The notes under the pieces were generated by a model. It had not been told where the DNA came from and made no database searches. It worked only from the letters and a program-made list of their open reading frames with translations. A DNA stretch of 64,000 nucleotides. It comes from Aedoeadaptatus ivorii. Its GTDB lineage: Bacteria; Bacillota; Clostridia; Tissierellales; Peptoniphilaceae. This document shows, piece by piece, positions 52,489-61,748 of this stretch. Position numbers and translations under genes: made by a program. Position 1 is the stretch's first letter. Each line of letters starts with the position of its first letter. Location of the stretch: positions 1 to 64,000 of the forward strand of contig NZ_JAUSWF010000004.1 in NCBI RefSeq assembly GCF_030815095.1. The letters run 5' to 3'.

Positions 52489-54229
52489 CGTTCAACCTCC
52501 ATTCTTCGGCGCTATGGTAGAGTTCGACCAACTGCTTGTAGCGCCCCTTTGCGCGCATCAGCGTCCTATGATCTCCCCGCTCGACAATGCGCCCCTTTTC
52601 GAGGACGAGGATTTCGTCGACATTTTGGATGCTCGAGAGCCGGTGCGCGATCATAATGACGGTCTTGTTTTTCATCAGATTTTGAAATGCCTGCTTGAGT
52701 GCATACTCGTTGTCGACGTCGATCGCCGCACTCGCCTCGTCCATAATGACGATGGGCGCATCCTTCAGAATGGCGCGAGCGATGGCGATGCGTTGTCGTT
52801 CGCCGCCCGAGAGGTGCACGCCTTTTGTTCCGATTACCGTCTCCTCTCGAAGGGGGAACTTCTCGAGGATTTCATCACAACCTGCGAGGCGAAGCGCTTC
52901 CATCACCTCGCTTTGCGTGGCGTCTCGATCGGCCAATGCCACGTTTTCATAAATTGAAGACTGAAACAGCTTGGGGTCCTGAAATACAAAGGCGATCGCT
53001 TTGCTAAGCGCCTCTTCCGTATACGCTTCTGTCGGCTTTTTGCCGATGGCAATGTGTCCGACGTCTACGGCATAAAATCCGCTCAAGAGTTTTGCCAAGG
53101 TCGACTTACCCGATCCCGAGTTTCCCACCAAAGCATAGGTCCTGCCTGCGGGTAGAGAGACCGAAAAATTGCGAAAGACCTCGTGATCGCCGTAAGAAAA
53201 ATCGACGCCGCAAACATCGATGTCGTATGCCGTGACCTGCGCCTCTTCGCCGAAGGCCGGGCGGCTTTTAAGCATGTCTCTATATAGAGATTCCAGATTG
53301 TCCAAGGCATAATTTGCCTGAAATAGGTACATTCCCGCATACATAATGCGCATAAAGGCTACAAAAACAATGCCACTTAAAAACAAAAGCATCATCAGTT
53401 CTGCGGCGAGCGCTTTGGGATCTCCGATGCGTCCCATCACAAACGATAGTAAAAGAATCAATAGCGCGACAATGCCGTAAAACAGCCATTGATAAAGCAC
53501 ATAAGGTCTTTTACAACGCAAGGCATATTGGTACGCATAATGCGCGTAATCGCGAATGGCATCGTAGAGAGCACGGAAGGATCGAACATCGGCTTTGAAG
53601 ATTTTTACGACCTGTATGCCCCGTATGTATTCCACCGTTTCACCGCTCAGTTTTTTTAACGCGTCCTGATACACTTGCATAAATGTACTTTCTCCGCCGG
53701 CCATCGCTTTGAGCAACAATCCGCCCAAAGCAACCACACCGAGGAGCACAGCCCCCAGACGTATGTCGATCAGAAACCCGATTGCAAGCGCCAAGATCGG
53801 CGTCAAAATCGCCTGCCCCGTGTCGGGAATCATATGTGCTACGGCGGAATGGGTCTGGGCGGCATTGTCGTCGACAATTTTGCGCACGACGCCGCTCTGA
53901 TGCAGGTCGAAAAATCGAAAACCCGCCTTTAGGATTCCGTCAATGCCTTTCTTGCGAAGATTGGTCTCGAGCCGAAATCCCAGTTTGTGCGAAAAAAGAC
54001 CCGAAAGATAATAGGCAATGCCGCCGGCGGTGAGCAGGACGACGGTCTTTGTCGCCAATTGTAATGCGCCGGATGCATCGCCTGCGATGGCCAGGCGCTC
54101 GAGGATTCGGCAGACGAGAAAATAGCCGTAGGCGGTCATCAAGACCGACGAGATCGACAAGCACAGTGATACAATGCCATCACTTTTTCCCTCGGGTACA
54201 TATCCGAATATGCGTTGATACGTCTTCAC
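52472..54229 (-). CDS. ABC half-transporter, first of pair
   Basis: About 585 residues: six-helix domain with LHQSGVVRKIVDDNAAQTHSAVAHMIPDTG, then ATPase with GNSGSGKSTLAKL, LSGGERQRIAIARAIL, VIMDEASAAID and IAHRLSSIQNVD. A GTG at 54229 with GGGGG five bases upstream is the best start; a TTG eight codons further up lacks spacing. It is the first transporter gene after the TetR regulator. Confidence 0.88.
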   Translation of the reverse strand: MKTYQRIFGYVPEGKSDGIVSLCLSISSVLMTAYGYFLVCRILERLAIAGDASGALQLATKTVVLLTAGGIAYYLSGLFSHKLGFRLETNLRKKGIDGILKAGFRFFDLHQSGVVRKIVDDNAAQTHSAVAHMIPDTGQAILTPILALAIGFLIDIRLGAVLLGVVALGGLLLKAMAGGESTFMQVYQDALKKLSGETVEYIRGIQVVKIFKADVRSFRALYDAIRDYAHYAYQYALRCKRPYVLYQWLFYGIVALLILLLSFVMGRIGDPKALAAELMMLLFLSGIVFVAFMRIMYAGMYLFQANYALDNLESLYRDMLKSRPAFGEEAQVTAYDIDVCGVDFSYGDHEVFRNFSVSLPAGRTYALVGNSGSGKSTLAKLLSGFYAVDVGHIAIGKKPTEAYTEEALSKAIAFVFQDPKLFQSSIYENVALADRDATQSEVMEALRLAGCDEILEKFPLREETVIGTKGVHLSGGERQRIAIARAILKDAPIVIMDEASAAIDVDNEYALKQAFQNLMKNKTVIMIAHRLSSIQNVDEILVLEKGRIVERGDHRTLMRAKGRYKQLVELYHSAEEWRLNDAKVV

Positions 54230-54301
54230 GTCTTCCCCCTTTATGGATAACAATTATCAATGGTGCGTAAAATTTTTCGGCCCTCTCGAGCCGATTCCCA
54301 C

Positions 54302-54883
54302 TTACTTCTCTAAAATTTGTTCGATCATTTGGACGAGGTGTGTCTTATGCCGCACAAAATTTTCCCTCGCCCCCAACGTATTGGCACCGATGATCATGCT
54401 GTTAATCACGTCGGTCAAAAGATCAAAGCGCTCCCCTTTCAGCATATCTTCCGTAAAAAAGTCTTCCATGGCCAATAACTCTACGCGTGTCTGCTCTTTT
54501 AGGGCGGTAAATAACCGGTCCAGTTCCGGATCTTCTTCTTTTACCAAGAGAAACTCGACATAAATTTCCATCAGCGGATTTTCGTCTACAATTTTTTCGA
54601 CAATGCGTTCAGCAATAAAACTCGCCTCGCACCCTTTTTGTAGATCTTCTTCATAGGAAGCGATCACGCGATTGCGATATTTAATCCCCATAACCATAAG
54701 ATCTTTGAGAATTTCTGTGGTATTCCCGTAATAATGGTAAAGCCCGCCCTTCGAAAGATTCGAGGCGATGGCGATATCCTCCATGGTCGTATTGCGAAAG
54801 CCCTTTTTGCGAAAAAGATCTGCCGCGGCTTCGGTAATTAATCTTTTTCGCTCCTCCGGACGAAGTCGTTTTCCGGCACACAT
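54302..54883 (-). CDS. TetR-family repressor
   Basis: The 193-residue protein has the N-terminal TetR DNA-binding domain (RKRLITEAAADLFRKKGFRNTTMEDIAIASNLSKGGLYHYYGNTTEIL) and a helical ligand-binding rest. AAGGAGGG before the ATG at 54883 fixes the start; a longer frame is unsupported. A perfect 9+4+9 palindrome sits 12 bases above the start, so it represses its own operon, which includes both ABC genes, the MATE gene and the ECF genes. Confidence 0.93.
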   Translation of the reverse strand: MCAGKRLRPEERKRLITEAAADLFRKKGFRNTTMEDIAIASNLSKGGLYHYYGNTTEILKDLMVMGIKYRNRVIASYEEDLQKGCEASFIAERIVEKIVDENPLMEIYVEFLLVKEEDPELDRLFTALKEQTRVELLAMEDFFTEDMLKGERFDLLTDVINSMIIGANTLGARENFVRHKTHLVQMIEQILEK

Positions 54884-54894
54884 ACTTTCCCTCC

Positions 54895-54916
54895 TTACCG
54901 ACGATACCGTCGGTAA
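54895..54916. promoter_or_regulatory. Operator of the TetR-family regulator
   Basis: TTACCGACG-ATAC-CGTCGGTAA, perfect 9-base arms, immediately upstream of the tetR ribosome site. Confidence 0.82.
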
Positions 54917-54973
54917 TTGAATCTTATGATAGTTTCTACGTATTGTCAATACTTTCATGGATTTTATTTGCCA

Positions 54974-55018
54974 CAAAAAAAAGACCCCCGCGGGCGATTT
55001 TCGCCATGGGGGTCTTTG
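54974..55018 (-). terminator. Terminator of the DUF4342 gene
   Basis: AAAGACCCCC and GGGGGTCTTT enclose a second stem GGCGA-TTTT-CGCC; a long run of T's follows on the minus strand. Confidence 0.9.
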
Positions 55019-55027
55019 TATATTTGC

Positions 55028-55510
55028 TTACCGCATGCGGTGTTTGTCGGTGATGTAATCTTTTACATTGACTACGCGGCCGTCGTCCAGGTAAATGTAG
55101 AATTCCCAGCGACTCAAGATGCCGATGCCCACGCCCATCAGTGCGGCCACCGGTGCGATGACGGTCCAGATGGCGCCCAGGTTCATGGATACGTTCAGGA
55201 TGACTTCGTCGCGTTCGTCCATAATGACGAGTTTGGTGGCATTGCCTTTTTCCCAGAAGTCGCGAACGGCGTCAATGATTTCCGATCCGAAGTTCGAGAT
55301 GGAATCGGACATATCTTCCATTTTGGTGCGCTTGGCGTTTTTGAAGTCGTAGGATTGTTCATTTTGTTCTTTTTCCGCGTCGTCTTCGCCCATGATCATG
55401 CGAATGGCACGATCTACATCGCCGTCACAGGATAAGAGCGCTTCGCGCACTTTGCCGTATTCGGCGCCGGTGACGGAAATCACGTAGTCGATTTTTTCCA
55501 TGGTAATCAT
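55028..55510 (-). CDS. DUF4342 protein with N-terminal UBA-like helix bundle
   Basis: The 160-residue protein has a UBA/TS-N-like three-helix unit at 5-45 (YVISVTGAEYGKVREALLSCDGDVDRAIRMI), a charged linker and a DUF4342 domain (85-160): ATKLVIMDERDEVILNVSMNLGAIWTVIAPVAALMGVGIGIL. A hydrophobic segment near 120-138 may insert in the membrane. It is a single gene with its own terminator. Function is unknown. Confidence 0.8.
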   Translation of the reverse strand: MITMEKIDYVISVTGAEYGKVREALLSCDGDVDRAIRMIMGEDDAEKEQNEQSYDFKNAKRTKMEDMSDSISNFGSEIIDAVRDFWEKGNATKLVIMDERDEVILNVSMNLGAIWTVIAPVAALMGVGIGILSRWEFYIYLDDGRVVNVKDYITDKHRMR

Positions 55511-55624
55511 TGTGCATTCCTCCTATATCGGTAGTAACCTTTTGCTACTGTTATTGTACCCGATAAATTGCTGTGCGCACGGAAAAAGCGGTTCTTTTTA
55601 CCTTTCTTTACCTTTCTTTAAGAT

Positions 55625-56497
55625 TTAGCCGAAGATCCGCTTGCAGATGGCGTGGGCGGTGGGCGTGCCGGCGAGGCCGCCGATGCCGGTTTCGCGCAGG
55701 GCGGCGGGCATGGCGTTTCCGACTTCGTTCATGGCCTGGCAGACTTCGTCGAAGGGAATGACGCTGGTGGTGCCGGCGAGGGCCATATCGGCGCTGATGC
55801 GGGCGTTGGATACGCCGGAGGCGTTGCGGAAGGTACAGGGATATTGTACCAGGCCGCCCAAGGGGTCGCATACGAGGCCGAGGATGTTGACGATGGCGAT
55901 GGAAGCGGCGTGGAGACATTCTTCCACGGTGCCGCCGTAGAGCTGCACGAGGGCGGCCGCCGCCATAGAGGAGGCGGATCCGCATTCCGCCTGGCATCCG
56001 CCTTCGGCGCCGGCAAAGGTGGCATAGCCCGCGATAAATTCGCCGATGCCCATGGCGGTAAAGAGCGCCGCCACGAGGTCGTCATCGCTGCAGTCGAGGT
56101 TTTCCTGTGCGGTCACCAAGGCCGCCGGTACGATGCCGCAGGAGCCGGCGGTGGGCGCCGCTACGACGACTTGCATGCCACTGTTGGATTCGAAGGTCGC
56201 AAATGCCCGTGCCATGGCGCGCAGGGTATCGGGATCGGTGACGTGTTTGCGGTCGCTGTTGGCGTATTCCCAGGTCTTTTTGCCGAAATCGTCGATCATG
56301 CCGTGGGGCAGTCCGCTCCCCTTTTCGAGGGTACGACCGGTGGCTTCTTTCATGACGCGGAGCATTTCGCACGCTTCTTTTAAGATTTCTTCTTTTTGGG
56401 CGGGATCTCCGTGGGATTCCTCTTCCAACACATAGTCGGAGATCTTCCAGTTGTTTTTCTCACAAATTTCGATAAGCTCTTTTGCCGTATTCAGCAT
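55625..56497 (-). CDS. sdaAA: L-serine dehydratase, iron-sulphur dependent, alpha subunit
   Basis: The 290-residue catalytic subunit deaminates serine to pyruvate and ammonium. The cluster cysteines can be read in TAGSCGIVPAAL, GGCQAECGSASS, LVCDPLGGLVQYPC. Length matches the two-subunit Gram-positive form. It follows the beta-subunit gene by one base. This enzyme is oxygen-sensitive in known cases, agreeing with an anaerobe. Confidence 0.96.
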   Translation of the reverse strand: MLNTAKELIEICEKNNWKISDYVLEEESHGDPAQKEEILKEACEMLRVMKEATGRTLEKGSGLPHGMIDDFGKKTWEYANSDRKHVTDPDTLRAMARAFATFESNSGMQVVVAAPTAGSCGIVPAALVTAQENLDCSDDDLVAALFTAMGIGEFIAGYATFAGAEGGCQAECGSASSMAAAALVQLYGGTVEECLHAASIAIVNILGLVCDPLGGLVQYPCTFRNASGVSNARISADMALAGTTSVIPFDEVCQAMNEVGNAMPAALRETGIGGLAGTPTAHAICKRIFG

Positions 56498-56498
56498 A

Positions 56499-57176
56499 CT
56501 AGGCCTCCTTCTTTTTGATGTCGATGTATTTTGCGAAGTCGAATCGCTCTTGGGCGAGGATGGGCTCCATGATTTCCGGTTTGACGGATTCGGTGGTTTC
56601 GATGACCAAAGTCACCGTATCGTCGATCTTTTTGGTGACGGCGGTTTCGATATTGTAGTCGTTGTCCGAAAGAATCGAGGATACGTACGAAATCACGCCC
56701 TTTTGTTCGGGATATTGCAGAATGAGCGTGGGGAACTCGTTCTTAAACTCTACTTCTATGTCGTTGATGGCGACGATCACCATATTGCCCCCGCCGATGG
56801 AAGAGCCGATGACCGACAGATGGCCGCCATTGTCGTAGTGGAAAATAATTTCCACGGAGTTGGGGTGCCGATCGCCCAGGTCCGCCTTTTCGAAGCTATA
56901 CTCGAGACCGCGTTCTTTGGCGATGGCGAAGCTGTCGCGCAGGCGCTCATCGTGGGGCAAAATGCCCAAAACGCCCGCTACGAGCGCCATATCGGTGCCG
57001 TGTCCTATATAGGTCGATGCGAAGGAGCCGTGCAGACGGAATTGTACCTTGTGAAAGGGATCGCCCCCGCTGATCGCCAGGGCCGCGTTTCCGATTCTGC
57101 AGGCGCCGGCGGTGTGTGAACTGGAGGGCCCGACCATAATCGGCCCTACGACGTCAAATGCCTTAAACTTTTTCAT
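56499..57176 (-). CDS. sdaAB: L-serine dehydratase, iron-sulphur dependent, beta subunit
   Basis: The 225-residue subunit has FDVVGPIMVGPSSSHTAGACRIGNAAL at the N-terminus, which contributes to the active site, and a C-terminal ACT domain (PTLILQYPEQKGVISYVSSILSDNDYNIE) that probably senses an amino acid. It is first in the operon, sdaAB-sdaAA. Confidence 0.96.
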   Translation of the reverse strand: MKKFKAFDVVGPIMVGPSSSHTAGACRIGNAALAISGGDPFHKVQFRLHGSFASTYIGHGTDMALVAGVLGILPHDERLRDSFAIAKERGLEYSFEKADLGDRHPNSVEIIFHYDNGGHLSVIGSSIGGGNMVIVAINDIEVEFKNEFPTLILQYPEQKGVISYVSSILSDNDYNIETAVTKKIDDTVTLVIETTESVKPEIMEPILAQERFDFAKYIDIKKKEA

Positions 57177-57275
57177 TCTCCACCTCTATCTTGTAGTTTC
57201 AGATATACTGTGAAATAATACCTTCCAGTAGTACATTTTAACACAATTTGGTAATTTTTAAACAGGAGGAATGCC

Positions 57276-58499
57276 GTGGGAAAAATATGCATCGAGAATG
57301 TGCAAATTGTCGATCCATTTTACAGTAGCGTGAAAAAGCAGGACATCGAAATCGACACCGAGACCCCCGATACCGTCGAAATCGACGGGACGGGCAAATA
57401 TGTCTTTCCCGCCTTTGTCGACGTACACATCCACCTGCGCCACCCCGGCTACCCGGAAAAGGAAACCCTCGAAAGCGGGGCGCAGGCGGCGCTCCACGGC
57501 GGCTTTGCCCACGTGATCGCCATGGCGAATACGAAACCGGTGATGGCCGGCGAAGAGATCAGCGCCTTTTACGAGGCGGCAAATTCGCTCCCGATTCACG
57601 CCTATACGGTGAGCGCGCTCACCGAAGGGCTCAGGGGCAAGCGGCTCGTCGACATGGCTGATGCAGCACGCCGTGGCGCGGTGGGCTTTTCCGACGACGG
57701 CTTTCCCGTGGCCGATGCGGCGCTTTTGGAGGCGGCGATGGAAAAGGCGGCGGCGCTCGATTTGCCCATCAGCCTCCACGAGGAGCACCCCGACTTTGTG
57801 CACCAGGCGGGGATCGACAGCCGCTACGCGGACCTATACGCCCGCGAGGGCGCGGAAGTCTACGGCGAGTACGCCCTGGCGGCGCGGGATTTGGCGCTCG
57901 CCAAAAAGACCGGCGCGAAGCTCGACATTCAGCACATTTCGGCGGAGATCACCGCACGGCTGGTGGCCGCCTTCGGCGCATCGGGCGCCCGCGTACTCGG
58001 GGAGCTTACGCCCCACCATATGACGATGACGGCGGCGGATGTGCGGGCGCACGGGCCCATGGCGAAGATGAACCCGCCCCTTCGCACCGCCTTCGACCGC
58101 GACGAACTGGCGAAGCTGCTCAAAGATCCGCATCTCTGTGTCGCCACCGACCACGCGCCCCATACAAAAGAAGAAAAGGCGCGTCCCTTTCCCAAGGCGC
58201 CATCGGGGATTGTGGGGCTCGAGACCGCCTTTTGTCTGCTCTACACCGAACTGGTGCAAAAAGATGTGCTCTCTCTTTACGACCTCGTCGACGCCATGAC
58301 GCGGATCCCCGCCCGCTTCTACCGGCTGCCGCACAAGGGCATCCTGGGCGGCGAATTCGTATTGTTCGACCCCGCGGGCACGACCGAGGTCACCGAGGAC
58401 TTCTTCTGGGGGAAGGGCAGCAATTCGCCCTTGCTCGGACAAACGCTGAACGGCCGCATCGAAGGGGTGATGGCAAAGGGCGTCTACCACGCCTTTTGA
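57276..58499 (+). CDS. pyrC: Dihydroorotase
   Basis: The 407-residue class I dihydroorotase of pyrimidine synthesis shows metal ligands in DVHIHLRHPG, DDGFPV, ISLHEEH, IQHISA and ATDHAPHTKEEK, and the tail FVLFDPAGTTEV typical of amidohydrolases. It starts with GTG, preceded by AGGAGG at seven bases. No other pyr genes are in the window, so it is a scattered member of the pathway. Confidence 0.95.
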   Translation: MGKICIENVQIVDPFYSSVKKQDIEIDTETPDTVEIDGTGKYVFPAFVDVHIHLRHPGYPEKETLESGAQAALHGGFAHVIAMANTKPVMAGEEISAFYEAANSLPIHAYTVSALTEGLRGKRLVDMADAARRGAVGFSDDGFPVADAALLEAAMEKAAALDLPISLHEEHPDFVHQAGIDSRYADLYAREGAEVYGEYALAARDLALAKKTGAKLDIQHISAEITARLVAAFGASGARVLGELTPHHMTMTAADVRAHGPMAKMNPPLRTAFDRDELAKLLKDPHLCVATDHAPHTKEEKARPFPKAPSGIVGLETAFCLLYTELVQKDVLSLYDLVDAMTRIPARFYRLPHKGILGGEFVLFDPAGTTEVTEDFFWGKGSNSPLLGQTLNGRIEGVMAKGVYHAF

Positions 58500-58547
58500 C
58501 GCGCATGTTTCTTTTGCGGGCGTATTCGAAAAATGTATTTGCACACC

Positions 58548-58575
58548 AAAAAAGCCGCCGTATCGGGCGGCTCTT
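58548..58575. terminator. Bidirectional terminator between pyrC and the amino-acid ABC operon
   Basis: AAAAAAGCCGCC-GTATC-GGGCGGCTCTTT; on the minus strand the stem ends in six T's. Confidence 0.9.
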
Positions 58576-58584
58576 TGTGTGTCT

Positions 58585-59448
58585 TTATTTCCAGTCGGCG
58601 GGCTTTTCTTCCACCACCATGTCCTCCGCCTTGGCGCTGTCGCCGTAGGTGGGGGCGAGGGTTTCTTCGTAGGCTTTTGTAAAGAATTTTTCGCCGTAGA
58701 GTTTTTCTACGAGGCCGTTTACGAATTCGAGCATTTCGGCATTGCCCTTTCGCACCGCCGGGGCGATATAGTCCACATCGCCCAAGGAGGTGACGCCGAC
58801 GTCGAATCCGGGGTTTTCTACCGCCCACGCCAGTACCTCGGTGTTGTCGGTACTCATGGCGTCGCCGCGGCCGTCTAAGAGCGCGCCGTAGGCTTCGGCG
58901 TATTGGTCGTATTTTTGCAGTTTGACTTCGGGGTGGTTCTTGGTGAAGTAGGTCTCTGCCGTGGTGCCCTTGCTGATAATCAGGATCTTATCGGCGAGCT
59001 GCGCTACATCGGTGATTTCGCCATTGGGGGAAACAATGCCCAAGGCGACCTTCATATAGGGCAGGGCGAAGTCCACTTGTTCGCGGCGCTCGTCGGTGAC
59101 GGTAAAGTTGGCGAGCAAGAGGTCGATCTTGTTGGCGTTTAGGTATTCCACGCGGCTTGCGGCCTCGACGGGCACGTATTTCGCCGTAACGCCCAATTCC
59201 TTCGCCACGGCATCGCCCAGGGCGATGTCATAGCCTTGGAATTCGCCCTTTTCGTCCATATAGCCGAAGGGCTTTTTGTCGCCGAATACGCCGATGACGA
59301 TTTCGCCGGATTTCTTGATTTCTTCGATACTGCGGGTGGCGCCGCCCCCCGTGGTTTCTGCGCCTTCTTCGGCGACGCCGCCGCAGGCGACGAGTCCCAG
59401 GGCGAGGACGGCGAGGAAAAATAGGCTTGCGATTTTTTTGAGTTTCAT
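58585..59448 (-). CDS. Amino-acid ABC transporter substrate-binding lipoprotein
   Basis: About 287 residues. Lipobox LGLVACGG after a signal peptide, then a family-3 binding fold: GEIVIGVFGDKKPFGYMDEKGEFQGYDIALGDAVAKELG, EYLNANKIDLLLANFTVTDERREQVDFALPY and ISKGTTAETYF. A longer frame begins inside the ATPase gene and is rejected; AAAGGA precedes the ATG at 59448. It is last in the operon. The ligand is a polar amino acid; the cysteine-rich leader of the operon points to cystine or cysteine. Confidence 0.92.
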   Translation of the reverse strand: MKLKKIASLFFLAVLALGLVACGGVAEEGAETTGGGATRSIEEIKKSGEIVIGVFGDKKPFGYMDEKGEFQGYDIALGDAVAKELGVTAKYVPVEAASRVEYLNANKIDLLLANFTVTDERREQVDFALPYMKVALGIVSPNGEITDVAQLADKILIISKGTTAETYFTKNHPEVKLQKYDQYAEAYGALLDGRGDAMSTDNTEVLAWAVENPGFDVGVTSLGDVDYIAPAVRKGNAEMLEFVNGLVEKLYGEKFFTKAYEETLAPTYGDSAKAEDMVVEEKPADWK

Positions 59449-59470
59449 AGGAATGTCCTTTCTGTGGGTT

Positions 59471-60211
59471 TTATACATCTTCGTAGCAAAAGCCCGCGAG
59501 GAAGCGGCGCGCCCGCTCCGTCTCGGGATGTTCGAAGAAGCGGATCGGATCCGCATCTTCGACGATCGTTCCCTTTTCCAAAAACAATATGCGATCGGCG
59601 ACGTGCTTAGCGAATTCCATCTCGTGGGTGACGATGAGCATGGTCTTCCCCTCGCGCGCCAGCTCGCCCACCAGGGCGAGGACTTCTTTGACCATCTCGG
59701 GGTCTAAGGCGGCGGTGACCTCGTCGAAGAGATAGATCTCCGGCTCCATCAACATGGCGCGCAGGATCGCCACCCGCTGCTTCTGTCCGCCCGAAAGGCT
59801 TCTGGGATACACCGCCGCCTTTTCGGCGAGGCCCACCCGGGCGAGGAGCGCCATCGCCTTTTCTTCGGCCACGGCTTTCTCCTCGCCCTTGGCCTTTACG
59901 GGCCCCAGGGTCAGATTGTCCAGCACCGTCATATGGCCGAAGAGCTCGTAGGACTGAAACACCATCCCGATTTTTTTGCGCACTTCGTGCATATGGCGCT
60001 CGTCTTTGACGATGCTCTCGCCGTTTAGGCGAATGTCGCCCGCCTGAATGCTCTCCAGGCCGTTGATACATCGAAGCAGCGTACTCTTTCCGCAGCCCGA
60101 AGGGCCGAGGACGGCGAGGACCTGTCCCCGCTCTACGTCGAGGGAAAAGTTGTCCAGCACCTTTCCGTCGCCGTAGTCTTTGGTTAAATTGCGTATCTCT
60201 AAAATCGCCAT
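59471..60211 (-). CDS. Amino-acid ABC transporter ATPase
   Basis: The 246-residue ATPase has LGPSGCGKSTLLRCINGLE, LSGGQKQRVAILRAML, IYLFDEVTAALDPE and VTHEMEFAKHVADRILFLEKG, all typical of the GlnQ/HisP class. Its ATG overlaps the last base of the second permease stop. DEVTAALD replaces the usual DEPTSALD. Confidence 0.95.
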   Translation of the reverse strand: MAILEIRNLTKDYGDGKVLDNFSLDVERGQVLAVLGPSGCGKSTLLRCINGLESIQAGDIRLNGESIVKDERHMHEVRKKIGMVFQSYELFGHMTVLDNLTLGPVKAKGEEKAVAEEKAMALLARVGLAEKAAVYPRSLSGGQKQRVAILRAMLMEPEIYLFDEVTAALDPEMVKEVLALVGELAREGKTMLIVTHEMEFAKHVADRILFLEKGTIVEDADPIRFFEHPETERARRFLAGFCYEDV

Positions 60212-60888
60212 TATGCCTCCTTCCATTTCTGTTCCAGCCGCGACGCCCACTTGGACAAGGGGTAGCAGACCGCAAAATACAACACCATTACGCCGAAGTA
60301 GATCCAAAGCGCCGCGGTGGGCACCGTAAGGCGCGTGGCCTCGATAATCTGTTGGCCCGTCTTAATGACTTCGATCACCCCGATCAGAGCGATGAGCGAA
60401 GTGGTCTTGATCATGCGGGTCACCAAATTCATCGCCTGGGGCAAGAGCCTGCGCATCGCCTGGGGCGAAATCACATAGCGGAGGATCTGCCGCCGGGTGA
60501 GGCCGATGGCCTTTGCCGATTCGTACTGGTGCCTGGGAATCGAAGATAGGGCCGCCCGCACCAAATCCCCCATTTCGGCCGTGCCCCATAGGGTAAAGAC
60601 GATAACCGCCGAGTGAAAGCCCGAGATATGGACTCCCAGTGCCCGGGCGAGGCCGAAGTAGACGACGAAGAGGAGCACCAACTGGGGCAAGAGCCGCATG
60701 GCTTCGAGGTAAAACTTCGAGACGATGCGGATCGCCTTGGACGGTTTTGTCATCAGCCAGCCGAAGAGAATGCCGAAGACGACCGAAAGCGCCACCGACA
60801 AAAACGAGACCAGAAGGGTTACCGAAAGCCCCGTAAGGAGCCTCTTTACGGTAAAGGGGTTAATGAGCAGTGCCAAGCCCGATTCCAC
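60211..60888 (-). CDS. Amino-acid ABC transporter permease, second
   Basis: The 225-residue HisM-type permease has about five helices, VTLLVSFLSVALSVVFGILFGWLM at the start and coupling loop YESAKAIGLTRRQILRYVISPQAMRRLLPQ. It overlaps the first permease gene by 29 bases. Confidence 0.94.
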   Translation of the reverse strand: MESGLALLINPFTVKRLLTGLSVTLLVSFLSVALSVVFGILFGWLMTKPSKAIRIVSKFYLEAMRLLPQLVLLFVVYFGLARALGVHISGFHSAVIVFTLWGTAEMGDLVRAALSSIPRHQYESAKAIGLTRRQILRYVISPQAMRRLLPQAMNLVTRMIKTTSLIALIGVIEVIKTGQQIIEATRLTVPTAALWIYFGVMVLYFAVCYPLSKWASRLEQKWKEA

Positions 60889-61528
60889 GGCGCAGCCTCC
60901 TTTCCAAGAGCGTAAAGATCCCCGCCACCGGCAAAAGGATCAAGAGATAACTCACGACCAGCATCAACAGCGCTTCATCGGTCTCGTAATAGAGGCCGAT
61001 GAGATCTTTGGCGACAAACATCAAGTCGGCGAGCGCCACGGCACTGAACACCGAGGTCTCTTTTAAGAGAAAGATCGTATTTGCGCCGATTGAAGGGATC
61101 GCCACCGCCATAGCGTGGGGCAGAATCACATAGCGCAGGCGCTGCATCTTGGTCAGGCCGATCGCCTTTGCCGCCTCGATCTGCCCGGTCTCCACCGCCT
61201 CGAGACCCGAGCGAATGCTCTCCGCCATATAGCTCGCACCGAGAAAGATCAGCCCGATTACCGCACAGGCCTCGGACGAGAGCACGATGCCGAGCTTGGG
61301 CAGGCCGAAGTACAGAAAAAACAATTGGATCAACAGCGGCGTATTGCGCGAGACCTCTATGTAGGCCTTACAAATGCCGTTTAGGATCGGCACCTTTTCG
61401 GCGCGGATAAAGGCAATCAAAAGACCCGCCACAAATGAGCCGAGTACGCCGATCAATCCGATGCGCACGGTGAGGATGCCCGCCTCGACGTAGTGGGGCC
61501 ACATGGTGGCGATAAACTCCCCGTTCAT
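60860..61528 (-). CDS. Amino-acid ABC transporter permease, first
   Basis: The 222-residue HisM-type permease shows GILTVRIGLIGVLGSFVAGLLIAFIR, YIEVSRNTPLLIQLFFLYFGLP and coupling loop GQIEAAKAIGLTKMQRLRYVILPHAM. GGAAAGGAG precedes the ATG. It is the first structural gene of the operon, directly behind the leader peptide and its terminator. Confidence 0.94.
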   Translation of the reverse strand: MNGEFIATMWPHYVEAGILTVRIGLIGVLGSFVAGLLIAFIRAEKVPILNGICKAYIEVSRNTPLLIQLFFLYFGLPKLGIVLSSEACAVIGLIFLGASYMAESIRSGLEAVETGQIEAAKAIGLTKMQRLRYVILPHAMAVAIPSIGANTIFLLKETSVFSAVALADLMFVAKDLIGLYYETDEALLMLVVSYLLILLPVAGIFTLLERRLRRGIGLGTAH

Positions 61529-61548
61529 GGAAACTCCTTTCCGGTAAC

Positions 61549-61575
61549 AAAAAAAGCGGGCCGCAGCCCGCTTTT
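61549..61575 (-). terminator. Attenuator-type terminator ahead of the amino-acid ABC operon
   Basis: On the minus strand AAAAGCGGGC-TGCG-GCCCGCTTTTTTT ends only about 20 bases before the first permease start and 29 bases after the leader-peptide stop. Confidence 0.88.
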
Positions 61576-61603
61576 ACAGAAAATCGATTCTCCTCGCGTA
61601 ATC

Positions 61604-61720
61604 CTATCCCGTGGGTAGAACGACGCCGCGGAGGCACATCTGCGCAGGCAAAAATCCCGTATCGCAACAACAGATACAGGTACAGTCGCAGATGCAGATG
61701 GCAACCATAGAATCGATCAT
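61604..61720 (-). CDS. Cysteine-rich leader peptide
   Basis: A 38-codon frame begins MIDSMVAICICDCTCICCC and ends in VVLPTG-stop. Residues 9-19 contain seven cysteines (TGC/TGT), with an eighth at 29. GAGGAG lies five bases before the ATG. The frame is followed after 29 bases by a strong terminator and then the amino-acid ABC genes. This is the classic layout of a leader peptide for ribosome-mediated attenuation: shortage of charged Cys-tRNA would stall the ribosome in the cysteine cluster and prevent the terminator. A metal-binding small protein is the less likely alternative. Confidence 0.8.
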   Translation of the reverse strand: MIDSMVAICICDCTCICCCDTGFLPAQMCLRGVVLPTG

Positions 61721-61748
61721 GATAACTCCTCGTAATTTCTTTTTTTAC

